A stretch of 64,000 nucleotides of DNA from DGNJ01 sp002388905 (GCA_036843405.1 DAITSJ010000002.1:209567-273566); one strand, 5' to 3'; counted from the stretch's first letter, positions 51,831 to 60,885 are shown. Notes: generated by a model not told the origin, from the sequence alone. Translations and numbers: made by a program.

Positions 51831-52985
51831 CTAAAAGAGGTTGTGGAAAAACAGCAGGATAGCGTCCCAGAGCCGGCTGAAAAAGCCGCCCTCGGGGACA
51901 GTCTCGGCGGCAACCACCGGGCTATCCGCCAGTTGCTCGCCCTGGTAGCTGACCGTCAGGCGACCCACTTCCCCACCGGCTTCCAGGGGGGCTTTCAAGG
52001 CCGGTTCCACCCGAACCTTTGTTTCCAGGCTTTCCCGGGCGCCCCGGGGCAGCGTCAGGACAACGTCCTCGCCCGATATCAGGTCGACACTGTCCGTTTC
52101 CCCGTACCAGACCCGGTTGTCTTCCACCAGGATATCGCCGGCGCTATAAACCTGGGCGGTTTCGTAATAACGGAAGCCGTAGGAGAGCAGTTTCTGGGAT
52201 TCCCGGGCCCGGGCCGACTCACTGTCGGTGCCCATGACCACCGAGATCAGGCGCATGTCGTCGCGTTCGGCGGAAGCCACCAGGCAGTAGCCGGCCGCCT
52301 CCGTGTGGCCGGTCTTGATGCCGTCCACCGAGCTGTCGCGCCACAACAGGCGATTGCGGTTGGGCTGCTTGATGCCGTTGTACTCGAAATACTTCTCGGC
52401 ATAGAGATCGTAGTGTTCCGGATGTTCGCGAATCATGGCCCGGGCCAGAAGGGCCAGATCCCGGGCCGTGGTCAGATGGCCTTCCGCGGGCCAGCCGGTG
52501 GCGTTCTCGAAGTGGCTGTTGTCCATGCCCAGCAGCGAGGCCTGCTGATTCATGAGGTCGGCAAAGGCGTCCTCGCTGCCTGCCACGAATTCCGCCAGGG
52601 CCACCGAGGCATCGTTACCGGACTGGATAATCACGCCCCGGAGCAGGTCGATCACCGATACTTCCGTACCCTCGCGGACGAACATCTTGGAGCCGCCCAT
52701 CTGCCAGGCGGTGACGCTGATCGGCACCGGATCATCGTGGTCGATGCTGCCCTGCTCGATCTCCTCAGCGACGATATAACTGGTCATCATCTTGGTCAGG
52801 CTCGCCGGCGGCAACTGCTCGTCGGCATTGTGCTCCACCAGCACACGGCCCGTGGCGGCATCCATCAGCACCCAGGATTCCGCCGCCAGCGAAGGCGGCG
52901 AGGGCATCATTACCTCGGCCCGGACCAGGGTGGCCGCCAGGAACAGGGGGAACAGGTAGGCCGATAGCACCAGTTTTTTCAACAT
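51831..52985 (-). CDS. dacA: D-alanyl-D-alanine carboxypeptidase (PBP5/6 family)
   Basis: A 384-residue penicillin-binding protein that trims the terminal D-Ala of peptidoglycan stem peptides in the periplasm. It has a signal peptide (residues 1-23, LSAYLFPLFLAATLVRAEV), the catalytic Ser62-x-x-Lys65 in ASLTKMM, Ser122-Gly-Asn124 and Lys224-Thr-Gly226. A PBP5_C beta domain and a C-terminal amphipathic anchor (FFSRLWDAILLFFHNLF) complete it. The start is the ATG at 52985. It lies 106 bp downstream of rlpA. Confidence 0.97.
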   Translation of the reverse strand: MLKKLVLSAYLFPLFLAATLVRAEVMMPSPPSLAAESWVLMDAATGRVLVEHNADEQLPPASLTKMMTSYIVAEEIEQGSIDHDDPVPISVTAWQMGGSKMFVREGTEVSVIDLLRGVIIQSGNDASVALAEFVAGSEDAFADLMNQQASLLGMDNSHFENATGWPAEGHLTTARDLALLARAMIREHPEHYDLYAEKYFEYNGIKQPNRNRLLWRDSSVDGIKTGHTEAAGYCLVASAERDDMRLISVVMGTDSESARARESQKLLSYGFRYYETAQVYSAGDILVEDNRVWYGETDSVDLISGEDVVLTLPRGARESLETKVRVEPALKAPLEAGGEVGRLTVSYQGEQLADSPVVAAETVPEGGFFSRLWDAILLFFHNLF

Positions 52986-53091
52986 GCCGGTTTGTGTCCT
53001 CTCAGATGGATAGCAGGCGGGTCGAAACCGCGGGGGTCGGGCGAAGTTTAACATGCGGGGGTGCGCACCCGACAGCCGCCGGCGGAGCATG

Positions 53092-53922
53092 TCAATCGTA
53101 GACCACGAAACCTTCGAGGTTTTCGGCGCGCAACAGCACCGACCGCAGCCTTACCATTTCGGTGTTGTCGGTTATGGGGCCCACCAGCACCTTGAACAGT
53201 GTCTTTCCGCCGGCGTGGCGTTCTTTCACCGCCACCGGATGGTCGGTGTGCGCGGCGACCCGGTCGCGGGTCTCCCGGGCGGCGGCGCGGCTGGAAAAAG
53301 CGCCCGCCTGAAAAAACGTATTGGCCGGCAGAACCTCGGCGGCGATCCCCTCGGGAGCCCGGTACGCCTTTTCCTCCACCGCCGGCGAGGCCACCGTGTT
53401 GCGCTGATAGACGGCGGGATCGATCGCCGTCACCTCCACGCGCCCGGTGCCGTTCTGGTAAAAACCCAGCTTCTTGGCGGCGGCATAGGAAAGATCGATG
53501 ATGCGCTCGGAATGGAAGGGCCCCCGGTCGTTGACGCGGACAATCACCTGGCGGCCGTTGGCCAGATTGGTGACCCGCACATAGGAGGGAATGGGCAGCG
53601 TCTTGTGGGCCGCGGTCATGGCATACATGTTGTAGGTTTCGCCGTTGGACGTCTTGCGGCCGTGGAACTTGTTGCCGTACCAGGACGCGAGTCCCTGCTC
53701 CCGGTAGCCGCTGCTGGTGGGCAGCACACGGTAGGTGCGGCCAAGCACCGTGTAGGGGCTCTTGTTGCCCGCGCGCGTGATGGGCTCCACCCGGGGCACG
53801 GCATCGGGAATCTTGCTGACGTCGATCTCACGGGGCGGCGGGCCGTCCTTGACGGAGGGCCCACCGCAGGAAACCAGCAGCGAGGTGAGAAGATAAAGCA
53901 GGAAACGGCTAGTTTGCCTCAT
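53092..53922 (-). CDS. rlpA: Septal ring lytic transglycosylase RlpA
   Basis: A 276-residue lipoprotein (lipobox LLVSC, Cys19) with a DPBB domain (about 75-165) and a C-terminal SPOR domain (about 200-276). The DPBB core is GLASWYGNKFHGRKTSNGETYNMYAMTAAHKTLPIPSYVRVTNLANGRQVIVRVNDRGPF, including the catalytic Glu and Asp positions. The SPOR part starts FFQAGAFSSRAAA and binds denuded glycan at the septum. In Pseudomonas RlpA is a true lytic transglycosylase acting on naked glycan strands. Its start overlaps mltB by 14 bp. Confidence 0.95.
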   Translation of the reverse strand: MRQTSRFLLYLLTSLLVSCGGPSVKDGPPPREIDVSKIPDAVPRVEPITRAGNKSPYTVLGRTYRVLPTSSGYREQGLASWYGNKFHGRKTSNGETYNMYAMTAAHKTLPIPSYVRVTNLANGRQVIVRVNDRGPFHSERIIDLSYAAAKKLGFYQNGTGRVEVTAIDPAVYQRNTVASPAVEEKAYRAPEGIAAEVLPANTFFQAGAFSSRAAARETRDRVAAHTDHPVAVKERHAGGKTLFKVLVGPITDNTEMVRLRSVLLRAENLEGFVVYD

Positions 53923-54907
53923 GACCCAATCGCTCCCGGATGCGCTCGCTCAATTGATAGACCGCCATGGCATAGAGGTGGCTGTGATTATACCGGGTAA
54001 TCACATAAAAGTTGGGAAATCCCAGCCAGTATTCATCGCCGTCCTTCCCTTCCAGGCGCAGGGGAATGGCGACACGCTGGGGGTTCTGCTTCGTCTCGGG
54101 TAGCAACCCCTGTTCGCCGAGCTGGGCCAGGGTTGACTCGGGCCACTGGAGCTCATTGAAAGTAAGCGTTGACTTCGACCGCTCCAGGCGCGCCGGGGCG
54201 GCCACGGGCTCCCCGGCCCGCCACCGGTGGCGCAGCAGATAATTGGCGACACTGCCGATGGCGTCGACGGGGTTGTCCCAGATATCGACGGCGCCATCGT
54301 CGTCGAAATCCACGGCGTAGTGGCGATAACTGCTGGGCATAAACTGGCCGTAGCCCATGGCACCGGCATAGGAACCGGTCAGGGCGAGGGGGTCCCGGGA
54401 TTGCTCCCGGGCCAGGAGCAGGAAATTCTCCAGTTCCCGCGTGAAGAAGGGGCTGCGCGGGGGGTAGTCGAAAGCCAGGGTCGAGAGGGCGTCGATGACC
54501 CGAAAACCACCCTTGTTGCGGCCGTAATAGGTTTCCACACCGATCACCGCCACCACCACGGCGGGGTCGACGCCAAACGTCTTTTCCGCCCGGTTGAGGT
54601 CGTCGCGGTATCGGCGCCAGAAAGCCACTCCCAGGTCGATACGCTTCTCGCCGAGGAATATTTTCCGGTAGTCCTTCCAGGGCTTGACCTTTTCCGCCGG
54701 CCGGCTGATGGCATCGATAATGCTCTGCTTGCGCTCGGCCCGCGCAAAGACCTGCTCCAGCTCATCCCGTTCGAAGTCGTATTTGTTCACCATCCGGTCT
54801 ATCAGGTCCCGGGTGAGGGGGTGCTCCGTATAGCTGGCATGGCCGGTGGACACACCGGCAACCATCAGGGCGATCAGGAGGACCAGGTACAGCGGGCGCT
54901 TTTTCAT
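53909..54907 (-). CDS. mltB: Membrane-bound lytic murein transglycosylase B
   Basis: A 332-residue soluble-lytic-type transglycosylase cleaving peptidoglycan glycan strands with formation of 1,6-anhydro-MurNAc. A signal peptide (LYLVLLIALMVAGVSTGHA) has no lipobox Cys, so it is probably periplasmic and soluble like SltB. The catalytic acid is Glu125 in VIGVETYYGRNKGG, and the core includes GSYAGAMGYGQFMPSSYRHYAVDFDDDGAVDIWDNPVDAIGSVANYL. The start is the ATG at 54907, two bases from the rodA stop; the longer frame is not used. Confidence 0.95.
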   Translation of the reverse strand: MKKRPLYLVLLIALMVAGVSTGHASYTEHPLTRDLIDRMVNKYDFERDELEQVFARAERKQSIIDAISRPAEKVKPWKDYRKIFLGEKRIDLGVAFWRRYRDDLNRAEKTFGVDPAVVVAVIGVETYYGRNKGGFRVIDALSTLAFDYPPRSPFFTRELENFLLLAREQSRDPLALTGSYAGAMGYGQFMPSSYRHYAVDFDDDGAVDIWDNPVDAIGSVANYLLRHRWRAGEPVAAPARLERSKSTLTFNELQWPESTLAQLGEQGLLPETKQNPQRVAIPLRLEGKDGDEYWLGFPNFYVITRYNHSHLYAMAVYQLSERIRERLGHEAN

Positions 54908-54908
54908 G

Positions 54909-56048
54909 TCAGGTTCTTTTCCTTTCGGTGCTGATGGCCATGAGAATACCAAAGCCCGACAGCAGGGTGACAATGGAAGTGCCGCCGTAGCTGACCAGCG
55001 GCAGAGGCACCCCCACCACCGGCAGGACACCGGAGACCATCCCCATATTGACAAAAACGTAGACAAAAAAGGTCAGAGTGATACTGCCCGCCAGCAGGCG
55101 CCCGAACATGCTCTGGGCGTGGAGGCTGATAAGCAGCCCCCGGGCGACAATAAGCAGGTAGAGACTGAGCAGCAGGGTGATTCCCACCAGGCCGAACTCC
55201 TCGGCAAGCACGGCAATGATAAAGTCCGTGTGACTTTCCGGCAGGAAATCCAGCTGGGACTGGGTACCCTGTATCCAGCCCTTGCCGCCCACGCCGCCGG
55301 AACCGATGGCGGTGGTGGACTGAATGATATTCCAGCCGGCGCCCAGCTTGTCGGCCTGCGGGTCCAGCAGGGTAATGATCCGCTGTTTCTGGTAATCGTG
55401 GAGCAGATAAAACCAGGCCAGGGGCGCCAGCACCATCGCCGCCCCCAGCGCGCCAATCATATAGCGCTTGGGCAATCCCGCCAGGAAAAGCACAAAAAGC
55501 CCGGCGGCCAGAATCAGCAGGGCGGTGCCCAGGTCCGGCTGCTTGACGATCAGCACAGCGGGGAGCAACAGCAGGACCAGCGACCAGAAAACATGGCGGA
55601 AAACCGGCGGCAGGCGCCGCTTGCTCAGGTAGCTGGCAAGCATCAGGGGGCCGGCGAGCTTGAGTATTTCCGAAGGCTGAAAGCGGATCACGCCCAGGTC
55701 GAGCCAGCGCTGAGCACCCTTGGCTTCGATACCCAGCCAGAGCACGGCCACCAGCAGGAGCACGCCGACGGCGTAAGGCAGCACGGCCCAGCGCTCAAGG
55801 AAACGCGGCGTCAACTGGGCGACAAACAGCATTGCCACCAGACCGCCGCCCATCCACATGGCCTGGCGGCGCACATAATATTCACTCTGGCCGCTGGCAC
55901 TGTAGAGCACAAAAAGCCCTGCGGCGCAAAGAGCCAGCAGAAGCAACAGCAAAGTCAGGTCCACGTGGATACGCTGCCAGCGGGTGCGCTCGCCATAGAG
56001 GGCCGAGCCCCCCATGTCCAGCCGGCGGACAAAATCACTCTGGGACAT
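54909..56048 (-). CDS. rodA: Rod-shape SEDS glycosyltransferase RodA
   Basis: RodA polymerises lipid II into glycan strands for lateral wall growth, working with PBP2. The 379-residue protein has about ten membrane helices and SEDS motifs: KGAQRWLDLGVIRFQPSEILKLAGPL, KQPDLGTALLI, the catalytic-loop region GKGWIQGTQSQLDFLPESHTDFIIAVLAEEFGLVG and PVVGVPLPLVSYGGTS near the end. The ATG at 56048 overlaps the end of mrdA by 14 bases, coupling the two partners. Confidence 0.97.
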   Translation of the reverse strand: MSQSDFVRRLDMGGSALYGERTRWQRIHVDLTLLLLLLALCAAGLFVLYSASGQSEYYVRRQAMWMGGGLVAMLFVAQLTPRFLERWAVLPYAVGVLLLVAVLWLGIEAKGAQRWLDLGVIRFQPSEILKLAGPLMLASYLSKRRLPPVFRHVFWSLVLLLLPAVLIVKQPDLGTALLILAAGLFVLFLAGLPKRYMIGALGAAMVLAPLAWFYLLHDYQKQRIITLLDPQADKLGAGWNIIQSTTAIGSGGVGGKGWIQGTQSQLDFLPESHTDFIIAVLAEEFGLVGITLLLSLYLLIVARGLLISLHAQSMFGRLLAGSITLTFFVYVFVNMGMVSGVLPVVGVPLPLVSYGGTSIVTLLSGFGILMAISTERKRT

Positions 56049-57903
56049 CGGCTGCCAGCACCTCCCCTCTGTCGTCACTCAAGCCCATGTAGACATCGAA
56101 TACCTGGCGGGCAATGGGCGCCGCCGTCGTGCTGCCGTGCTCGCCATTCTCCACCAGTATACCGATGGCCACCTGCGGCTCCTCCACGGGCGCATAGGCG
56201 ATAAACAGGGCGTGGTCCCGCTGGTGCTTTTCCAGTTCCTCGGCGTCGTATTCCGCGTCCTGGGCGATGTTCACCACCTGGGCGGTACCGGTCTTGCCGG
56301 CCATTTCATAGGTAATACCCTCGGCGATACGCCGGGCGGTGCCGCGCTCCCCGTGCACCACATCGCGCATGGCGCCGAGCACATAATCCCAATGGGAGGG
56401 AGCCGCCTCGATGATGCCCGCCGGGGGGCGCGAGCCAATCGCATCTTCGCCCACGGCACGCACCATCCGGGGCGAGCGTATCTCGCCGCGACTGGCCAGG
56501 CGGCTGGCCGCCACCGAAAGCTGGAGGGGCGTGGCGAGCATAAAGCCCTGGCCGATACTGGAGTTGACGGTATCACCGGGGTACCAGGCTACCCCGCGGG
56601 CACCGCGCTTCCAGTCCGGGGAAGGCATGATGCCGGGGCGTTCCGAGGGCATGTCGATACCGGTCTTGTGGCCGAAACCGAAGCGGGAGCCGTAGCGAAA
56701 CAACTGCTCGATACCCATTTTCACGCCGGCACTGTAAAAGTAGGTGTCGCAGGATTCGACAATGGCCTCGTGCAGGTCCACCCTGGTCCCGTGACCACCC
56801 TTCTTCCAGTCCCGGTATCGGTGTTTCCGGTTTTCCAGGCGGAAAAAGCCCGGATCGTAGATAGTGGTCTGCGGGGTTACCGCGCCGGTTTCCAGGGCCG
56901 CGAGGCCAAACACGGGCTTGACCGTGGAGCCGGGCGGGTACTGGCCCTGCAGAACCCGGTCGAAGAGGGGGCGATCCGGCGATTCCAGCAGATCCCGGTA
57001 AGCCTTGACACCGATTCCGGTGACAAAGAGATTGGCATCGAAGGAAGGCTTGCTGACCATGGCCAGCACACCCCCGGTGCGGGTATCCATCACCACCACC
57101 GCGCCCCGCTCCTCCCCCAGGGCTTCATAGGCGGCCCGTTGTAGACGGATATCCAGATACAGATGGAGATCCTTTCCGGCGGCGGGATCGATCCGCTCGA
57201 GTTTGCGCATGACACGGCCACGGGCATTGGTCTCCACGTATTCGTAACCGACGTCGCCAAGAAGATCGTCCTCGTACTCTTTTTCCAGGCCCGTCTTGCC
57301 GATCACGTAAGTGCCGCTGTAGCGCACCGGATCGATGGCCGCAAGCTCGCGGTCGTTGATCCGGCCCACGTAACCGAGCACATGCGCCAGCAATTTGCCG
57401 TGGGGATAGTGGCGGATAAGCTGGGCGGTTATCTCGACACCGGGCAGCCGGTATTCGTTGACGGCAATGATCCCCTGCTCCTTCTCGGTGAGATTGAAAC
57501 GCAGGGGTACGGCCTCGTAGGGCTTACGCCGTTTCAAAAGGCGCTCGAAACGCTCCACCTCCTCGGCCTGGAGATCGATCAACTGTTCCAGTTCGGCGAG
57601 CATGCCGTCCATGTCGTCGATCCGCTCCACCACCAGGGACAGGGTGTAACCGGCGCGGTTATCGGCGAGCAGGACACCGTTGCGGTCGTAGATAAGCCCC
57701 CGGTTGGGCGCCACCGGCCGGACGTGGACCCGGTTGTTCTCGGACTGGGTGGCGAAATCCTGGTGGCGGACCACCTGCAGGTGGTAGTATCGCCAGAGCA
57801 AGCCGCCGGCAAGCACCAGCACCGCGAAAGCGGCAACACTCACACGGTAGAAAAAAAGGCGGTACTCCCGGTTGGGATCCTTGAATGTCCGGTCCTGGAT
57901 CAC
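56035..57903 (-). CDS. mrdA: Penicillin-binding protein 2 (elongasome transpeptidase)
   Basis: A 622-residue class B PBP. One N-terminal membrane anchor (about 17-38) is followed by the dimerisation/pedestal domain with EITAQLIRHYPHGKLLAHVLGYVGRI and by the transpeptidase domain. The active site is Ser326-Thr-Val-Lys329 in PPGSTVKPVFGLA, with SCDTYFY and KTGTAQV further on. It crosslinks peptidoglycan during elongation with RodA. In most gammaproteobacteria rsfS and rlmH lie directly upstream in the same operon; here only a remnant of rlmH remains, so transcription must start close to this gene. Confidence 0.98.
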   Translation of the reverse strand: MIQDRTFKDPNREYRLFFYRVSVAAFAVLVLAGGLLWRYYHLQVVRHQDFATQSENNRVHVRPVAPNRGLIYDRNGVLLADNRAGYTLSLVVERIDDMDGMLAELEQLIDLQAEEVERFERLLKRRKPYEAVPLRFNLTEKEQGIIAVNEYRLPGVEITAQLIRHYPHGKLLAHVLGYVGRINDRELAAIDPVRYSGTYVIGKTGLEKEYEDDLLGDVGYEYVETNARGRVMRKLERIDPAAGKDLHLYLDIRLQRAAYEALGEERGAVVVMDTRTGGVLAMVSKPSFDANLFVTGIGVKAYRDLLESPDRPLFDRVLQGQYPPGSTVKPVFGLAALETGAVTPQTTIYDPGFFRLENRKHRYRDWKKGGHGTRVDLHEAIVESCDTYFYSAGVKMGIEQLFRYGSRFGFGHKTGIDMPSERPGIMPSPDWKRGARGVAWYPGDTVNSSIGQGFMLATPLQLSVAASRLASRGEIRSPRMVRAVGEDAIGSRPPAGIIEAAPSHWDYVLGAMRDVVHGERGTARRIAEGITYEMAGKTGTAQVVNIAQDAEYDAEELEKHQRDHALFIAYAPVEEPQVAIGILVENGEHGSTTAAPIARQVFDVYMGLSDDRGEVLAADVPE

Positions 57904-58087
57904 GGCTTCACTCGTCGGTCCGGCCCCGAATGCCGCGGCAACGGCCGGCGCTGATCACTGGAAAGAGAGAGCTGGAATGGCGCTTTTGACATTATGTTGA
58001 ATAAACAGTTCGGCACTGTCTCTGACTGGCCGACAGTCTATAGGAGGCCGCCGCATTGACAAACCCCCGATTGGGGAAAAGGTGAAA

Positions 58088-58252
58088 TCAATCCCGGTGA
58101 CAGGGAGGGCCGCTGGCCGGGCTGCGGGCTCGGTAAAGCTGTTCGGCGAGCACTACCCGCGCAAGCGGGTGATGCCAGATGGCGACGGCGGGGTAAAGTC
58201 GATTGTTGGCGTTGTCCGGCAGCCGGTCGCTTGCGGGAAAACTCACGGGCGA
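58088..58252 (-). pseudogene. rlmH: Decayed 3' end of rlmH (23S rRNA pseudouridine 1915 methyltransferase)
   Basis: On the minus strand the frame ending in TGA at 58088 reads WHHPLARVVLAEQLYRARS, then PASGPPCHRD and stop. This matches the end of RlmH (HPLVRVLLAEQLYRAWS, then NHPYHRE), including the RVxxAExLYRA helix and the final HR. Upstream the similarity fades (RLYPAVAIW against SLSALTLP), and an in-frame TGA and no start follow, so about two thirds of the gene is missing. The place, directly upstream of mrdA on the same strand, is where intact rlmH lies in related bacteria, which makes chance unlikely. An intact copy elsewhere would be needed for the modification. Confidence 0.65.
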
Positions 58253-58791
58253 GTCATCACATGGCAGGGCCGAGTCAACGCTGCCATGGACTCAATTTTC
58301 GTAGACATTCAGTAAAAATGACAGCGCTATGACGCCCCGGACGCAGTGACCTGGCAAGCGGGTTTCGCTGTGAGTGACCGCCCTCGACTAAGGCCTGTTG
58401 CGTCTGTTGCGAATAGACGAGACGGGGCTGTGGTGGACCGAAGTGCGACTTTCTCCCCGGATTTCACTCCGCTGCCGCTTCCTTGCTCAAGCGCACGCTC
58501 AGGGCTAAGCCGGATCTTCCTGGGGATATATCTTTGCCGTCAATATAAGCGGGAGCAGGAACTCGCCGAGAACAACACCTATCTCTTCTTTCAACGTGAA
58601 TCCATTTTCACCCCGCCCACAAGGACAGGACTAATTAATCCACTCAAGGCCAAGATTATTAGCAATGTCGCGTGCCGCTCCGTGCTTAACGACGCCAGCA
58701 GATGCACGAAAACCAGAGCGAAGCGGCGGTTTCTGTGGCCCTCTGGCTGACCAGAGCAACAGCACGCGGTTTTCCACTCTCGTCTCGTGCT
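58253..58791. other. Gene-poor junction between the mrd cluster and the accessory region
   Basis: About 540 bp without a supported gene. A 134-codon frame on the plus strand from a GTG at 58346 has no ribosome site and no family I know. Its second half (FLGIYLCRQYKREQELAENNTYLFF onwards) is AT-richer and looks more protein-like, so it may be a remnant of a foreign gene. A small hairpin, CTCTGG-CTGA-CCAGAG (58741-58756), lies near the histone-deacetylase-like gene end. This stretch probably marks the left edge of the acquired segment. Confidence 0.45.
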
Positions 58792-59925
58792 TCAGGGCGC
58801 CACCCGATGGCCCAGCGAGGCGATGGCGCCAGCATGGAACAGCCCCGCCTCCGTCACCGCAGCACAGCCCTCATCTACCGGTAACACATTGATCGCAGGG
58901 ATGGCATTTCCGGCCAGTGCGCCGACCACGGCGTGCGCGCTGTCGGCCAGCGCCTGGGCGTTATAGCCGCCTTCAAGCAGCATCACCAGCCGGCCGTCGC
59001 AGAGTTCATCGGCCAGGGTACACATTCGCTGAGTAATCGCAGCATAGCCGGTCTCATCCATGGCGCAGGTCATGTCGAGGTAGTGACAATCAAAGCCGTT
59101 GGAAATCAGCAGGATGTCGGGCCGGAACGCCCGCGCAGCCGGGCTCACCACCTGCTCGAATACCTCCAGCAGCGCCGCATTACCAAACCCCTTGGGCAAG
59201 GGCACGTTGAGGTGGTAGCCCACGCCAGCCCCCGACCCGGTTTCAGCAAGCAGCCCGGTGCCGGGATAGAAAGGTGCCGCGCAATGGCTATCGACCACCA
59301 GTACGTTCGGATCGGCATAGAAGATGGCCTGGGTGCCGTTGCCATGATGCATATCCCAGTCCCAGATCATGATCCGGGCATCGCCGAGCACCTTGCGTGC
59401 GTGCGCAGCGGTTACCGCCATGTTGTTGTAAAGACAAAAACCCATGGCGCGATCGGCCAACGCATGATGACCCGGCGGCCGCACGATACAGAACGCCCGC
59501 CGCGTTTGGCCGGTGGCCACGGCGTCGATGGCACTAATCCCCGAGCCCGCGGCCAGGTCGGCCGCCGCTACGCTGCCCGGCGATACCGCGGTCGTGTCCT
59601 TGGCCAGCCAGCCCGACTGATTGTCCAGGGACTGGATATAGGCGACATAGGCCGCGTCATGTGCCCGCTCGAGCTGGGCCGTGCTGGCGGCGACCGGCAG
59701 CATCCAGCGCACCCCTTCGATGGGCTCGAGATACAGCCGATCCACGATCGCGGTCAGGCGCTCCGGGCGCTCGGGATGGGTGTAGGTCGCCAGGCTGCTG
59801 TCGGGATATTGGAGCGCAATCATGGCCTTGACGGCGTCGCTCCATTCCGGATTGCCAGGATCCCAGCCGTGCGGATTGTGGCCGAGCATGCGCGCGTCGT
59901 AATAGAGGAATATCGGGGTCGTCAT
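58792..59925 (-). CDS. Histone deacetylase-like amidohydrolase (acetoin/acetylpolyamine family)
   Basis: A 377-residue zinc amidohydrolase of the arginase-deacetylase fold. Motifs are CIVRPPGHHALADRAMGFCLYNNMAV, the metal and charge-relay segment IMIWDWDMHHGNGTQAIFYADPNVLVVDSH, and ILLISNGFDCHYLDMTCAMDETGYAAITQRM with GGYNAQAL near the end. Bacterial members remove acetyl groups from polyamines or other small amides rather than histones. The gene has no operon partner; it lies between the rlmH remnant and the RAYT unit, in a part of the window that differs from the core. Confidence 0.9.
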   Translation of the reverse strand: MTTPIFLYYDARMLGHNPHGWDPGNPEWSDAVKAMIALQYPDSSLATYTHPERPERLTAIVDRLYLEPIEGVRWMLPVAASTAQLERAHDAAYVAYIQSLDNQSGWLAKDTTAVSPGSVAAADLAAGSGISAIDAVATGQTRRAFCIVRPPGHHALADRAMGFCLYNNMAVTAAHARKVLGDARIMIWDWDMHHGNGTQAIFYADPNVLVVDSHCAAPFYPGTGLLAETGSGAGVGYHLNVPLPKGFGNAALLEVFEQVVSPAARAFRPDILLISNGFDCHYLDMTCAMDETGYAAITQRMCTLADELCDGRLVMLLEGGYNAQALADSAHAVVGALAGNAIPAINVLPVDEGCAAVTEAGLFHAGAIASLGHRVAP

Positions 59926-60021
59926 CTCTGTCTACGGGTTCCGTCTGTACCGCCAGCGTAACATTGACGATCTGCTGGGACTCAGGATAACGTAAATTAT
60001 CTTTCGCACATAATAGGAGCG

Positions 60022-60044
60022 CAATAGGGGACAGACCATGTTTT
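60022..60044 (+). repeat. REP-like repeat, left copy
   Basis: CAATAGGGGACAGACCATGTTTT reads in plus orientation and ends at the transposase stop codon. It is the inverted partner of the two copies at 60832-60885, differing by one base in the shared part (CATG for CACG). Confidence 0.85.
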
Positions 60045-60745
60045 TACCTTATTCCTGCCCTTTTTACCTTTGGTCTTCCAGCTTGTCCGGGGCTGACACG
60101 TCGACCAAGCGCCTTTTCAATCTCTTCCCTGAACTTTTCTGTTCCTAACGCATAATTACCATTTGTTGCATGGCGAATTTGATCTACCAAACCTGGTTCA
60201 AGCTGGTGTCGGAAAAGTTCTCGATAGGCCTGTTGTCGTTCATGAACATCCTTACCTAAAGAATCATACAAAGGATGTGAAGTTATAAGGCCCGATTCTT
60301 CTCCCTGTCCATTGGCGCGATAACTACTCCACCTGTATTCAGCAGGATGTTGCACAATTCCCGCTCGCACTGGATTGAGCTCAATATAACGATAGCAACC
60401 TAGTACATAATTTTCTTCCTGGGTTAGACAAGATCGAAACCGGCCCTCCCACAAAGTTCCGCTGCGCCCATAAGTTCGGTTGATATACTGTACATAGCGT
60501 TGCCCCAATCGTTTCATAAGCCTTCCAATTCCATCTTTATTCTTGGGCGTCAATAACAGGTGCACATGATTGGTCATGAGGACGAAGGCATGAACCAGGC
60601 AGTCGTACTGCCGGGAGTACTCAGCCAACCAATCCAGGTAAAGCTGATAATCTTCCGGCGAATAAAAACAAGCAGAACGATTATTTCCTCGTTGTATGAT
60701 GTGGTGAGGAACCTCTGGTAAGCTAACGCGCGGCCGTCTCGGCAT
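60044..60745 (-). CDS. REP-associated tyrosine transposase (RAYT, Y1 family)
   Basis: A 233-residue Y1 transposase/HUH-type enzyme. It starts MPRRPRVSLPEVPHHIIQRGNNRSACFY, a typical RAYT opening (an in-frame ATG at 60811 is an alternative, making 255 residues). The metal-binding HxH is in VLMTNHVHLLLTP, and the catalytic Tyr lies in RLGQRYVQYINRTYGRSGTLWEGRFRS. C-terminal SHPLYDSLG and RELFRHQLEP blocks are typical. RAYTs nick and mobilise REP sequences; they usually exist once per genome without self-mobility. It appears intact. Base composition is AT-richer than the core genes. Confidence 0.93.
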   Translation of the reverse strand: MPRRPRVSLPEVPHHIIQRGNNRSACFYSPEDYQLYLDWLAEYSRQYDCLVHAFVLMTNHVHLLLTPKNKDGIGRLMKRLGQRYVQYINRTYGRSGTLWEGRFRSCLTQEENYVLGCYRYIELNPVRAGIVQHPAEYRWSSYRANGQGEESGLITSHPLYDSLGKDVHERQQAYRELFRHQLEPGLVDQIRHATNGNYALGTEKFREEIEKALGRRVSPGQAGRPKVKRAGIR

Positions 60746-60831
60746 GAACAACTTCCTTGTAATCCAGGCTTCAAAGTCTTCATAAGCCATTTTACAAAAA
60801 GTGCTCGACACCTAAAACCCGCTGCGCCTCC

Positions 60832-60885
60832 AAAACGTGGTCTGTCCCCTATTATTCCGAAACGTGGTCTGTCCCCTATTATTCC
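60832..60885 (-). repeat. Tandem pair of 27-bp REP-like repeats
   Basis: Two adjacent 27-bp copies (60832-60858 and 60859-60885) of AAACGTGGTCTGTCCCCTAT with a TATTCC end differ only in the first base. They lie upstream of the transposase and are inverted relative to the single copy downstream of it. Confidence 0.9.

Larger units (their letters stand above)
60022..60885 (-). mobile_element. RAYT unit with flanking REP repeats
   Basis: A REP-associated tyrosine transposase gene (60044-60745) lies between copies of a GGGGACAGACCAYGTTT repeat: one at 60022-60044 in plus orientation and two in tandem at 60832-60885 in the opposite orientation. This is the usual layout for RAYT and its REP sequences, which are bacterial domesticated relatives of IS200/IS605. 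Confidence 0.85.

Noticed and set aside
58346..58750. 134-codon gene on the plus strand
   Set aside because: GTG start without ribosome site, no known family, and a first half that looks non-coding; kept only as a possible remnant.
58700..58791. Third attC site after the histone-deacetylase-like gene (GCTTAACGACGCC at about 58681)
   Set aside because: The left core box resembles R', but no matching GTTRRRY partner or paired arms lie before the gene's stop codon.
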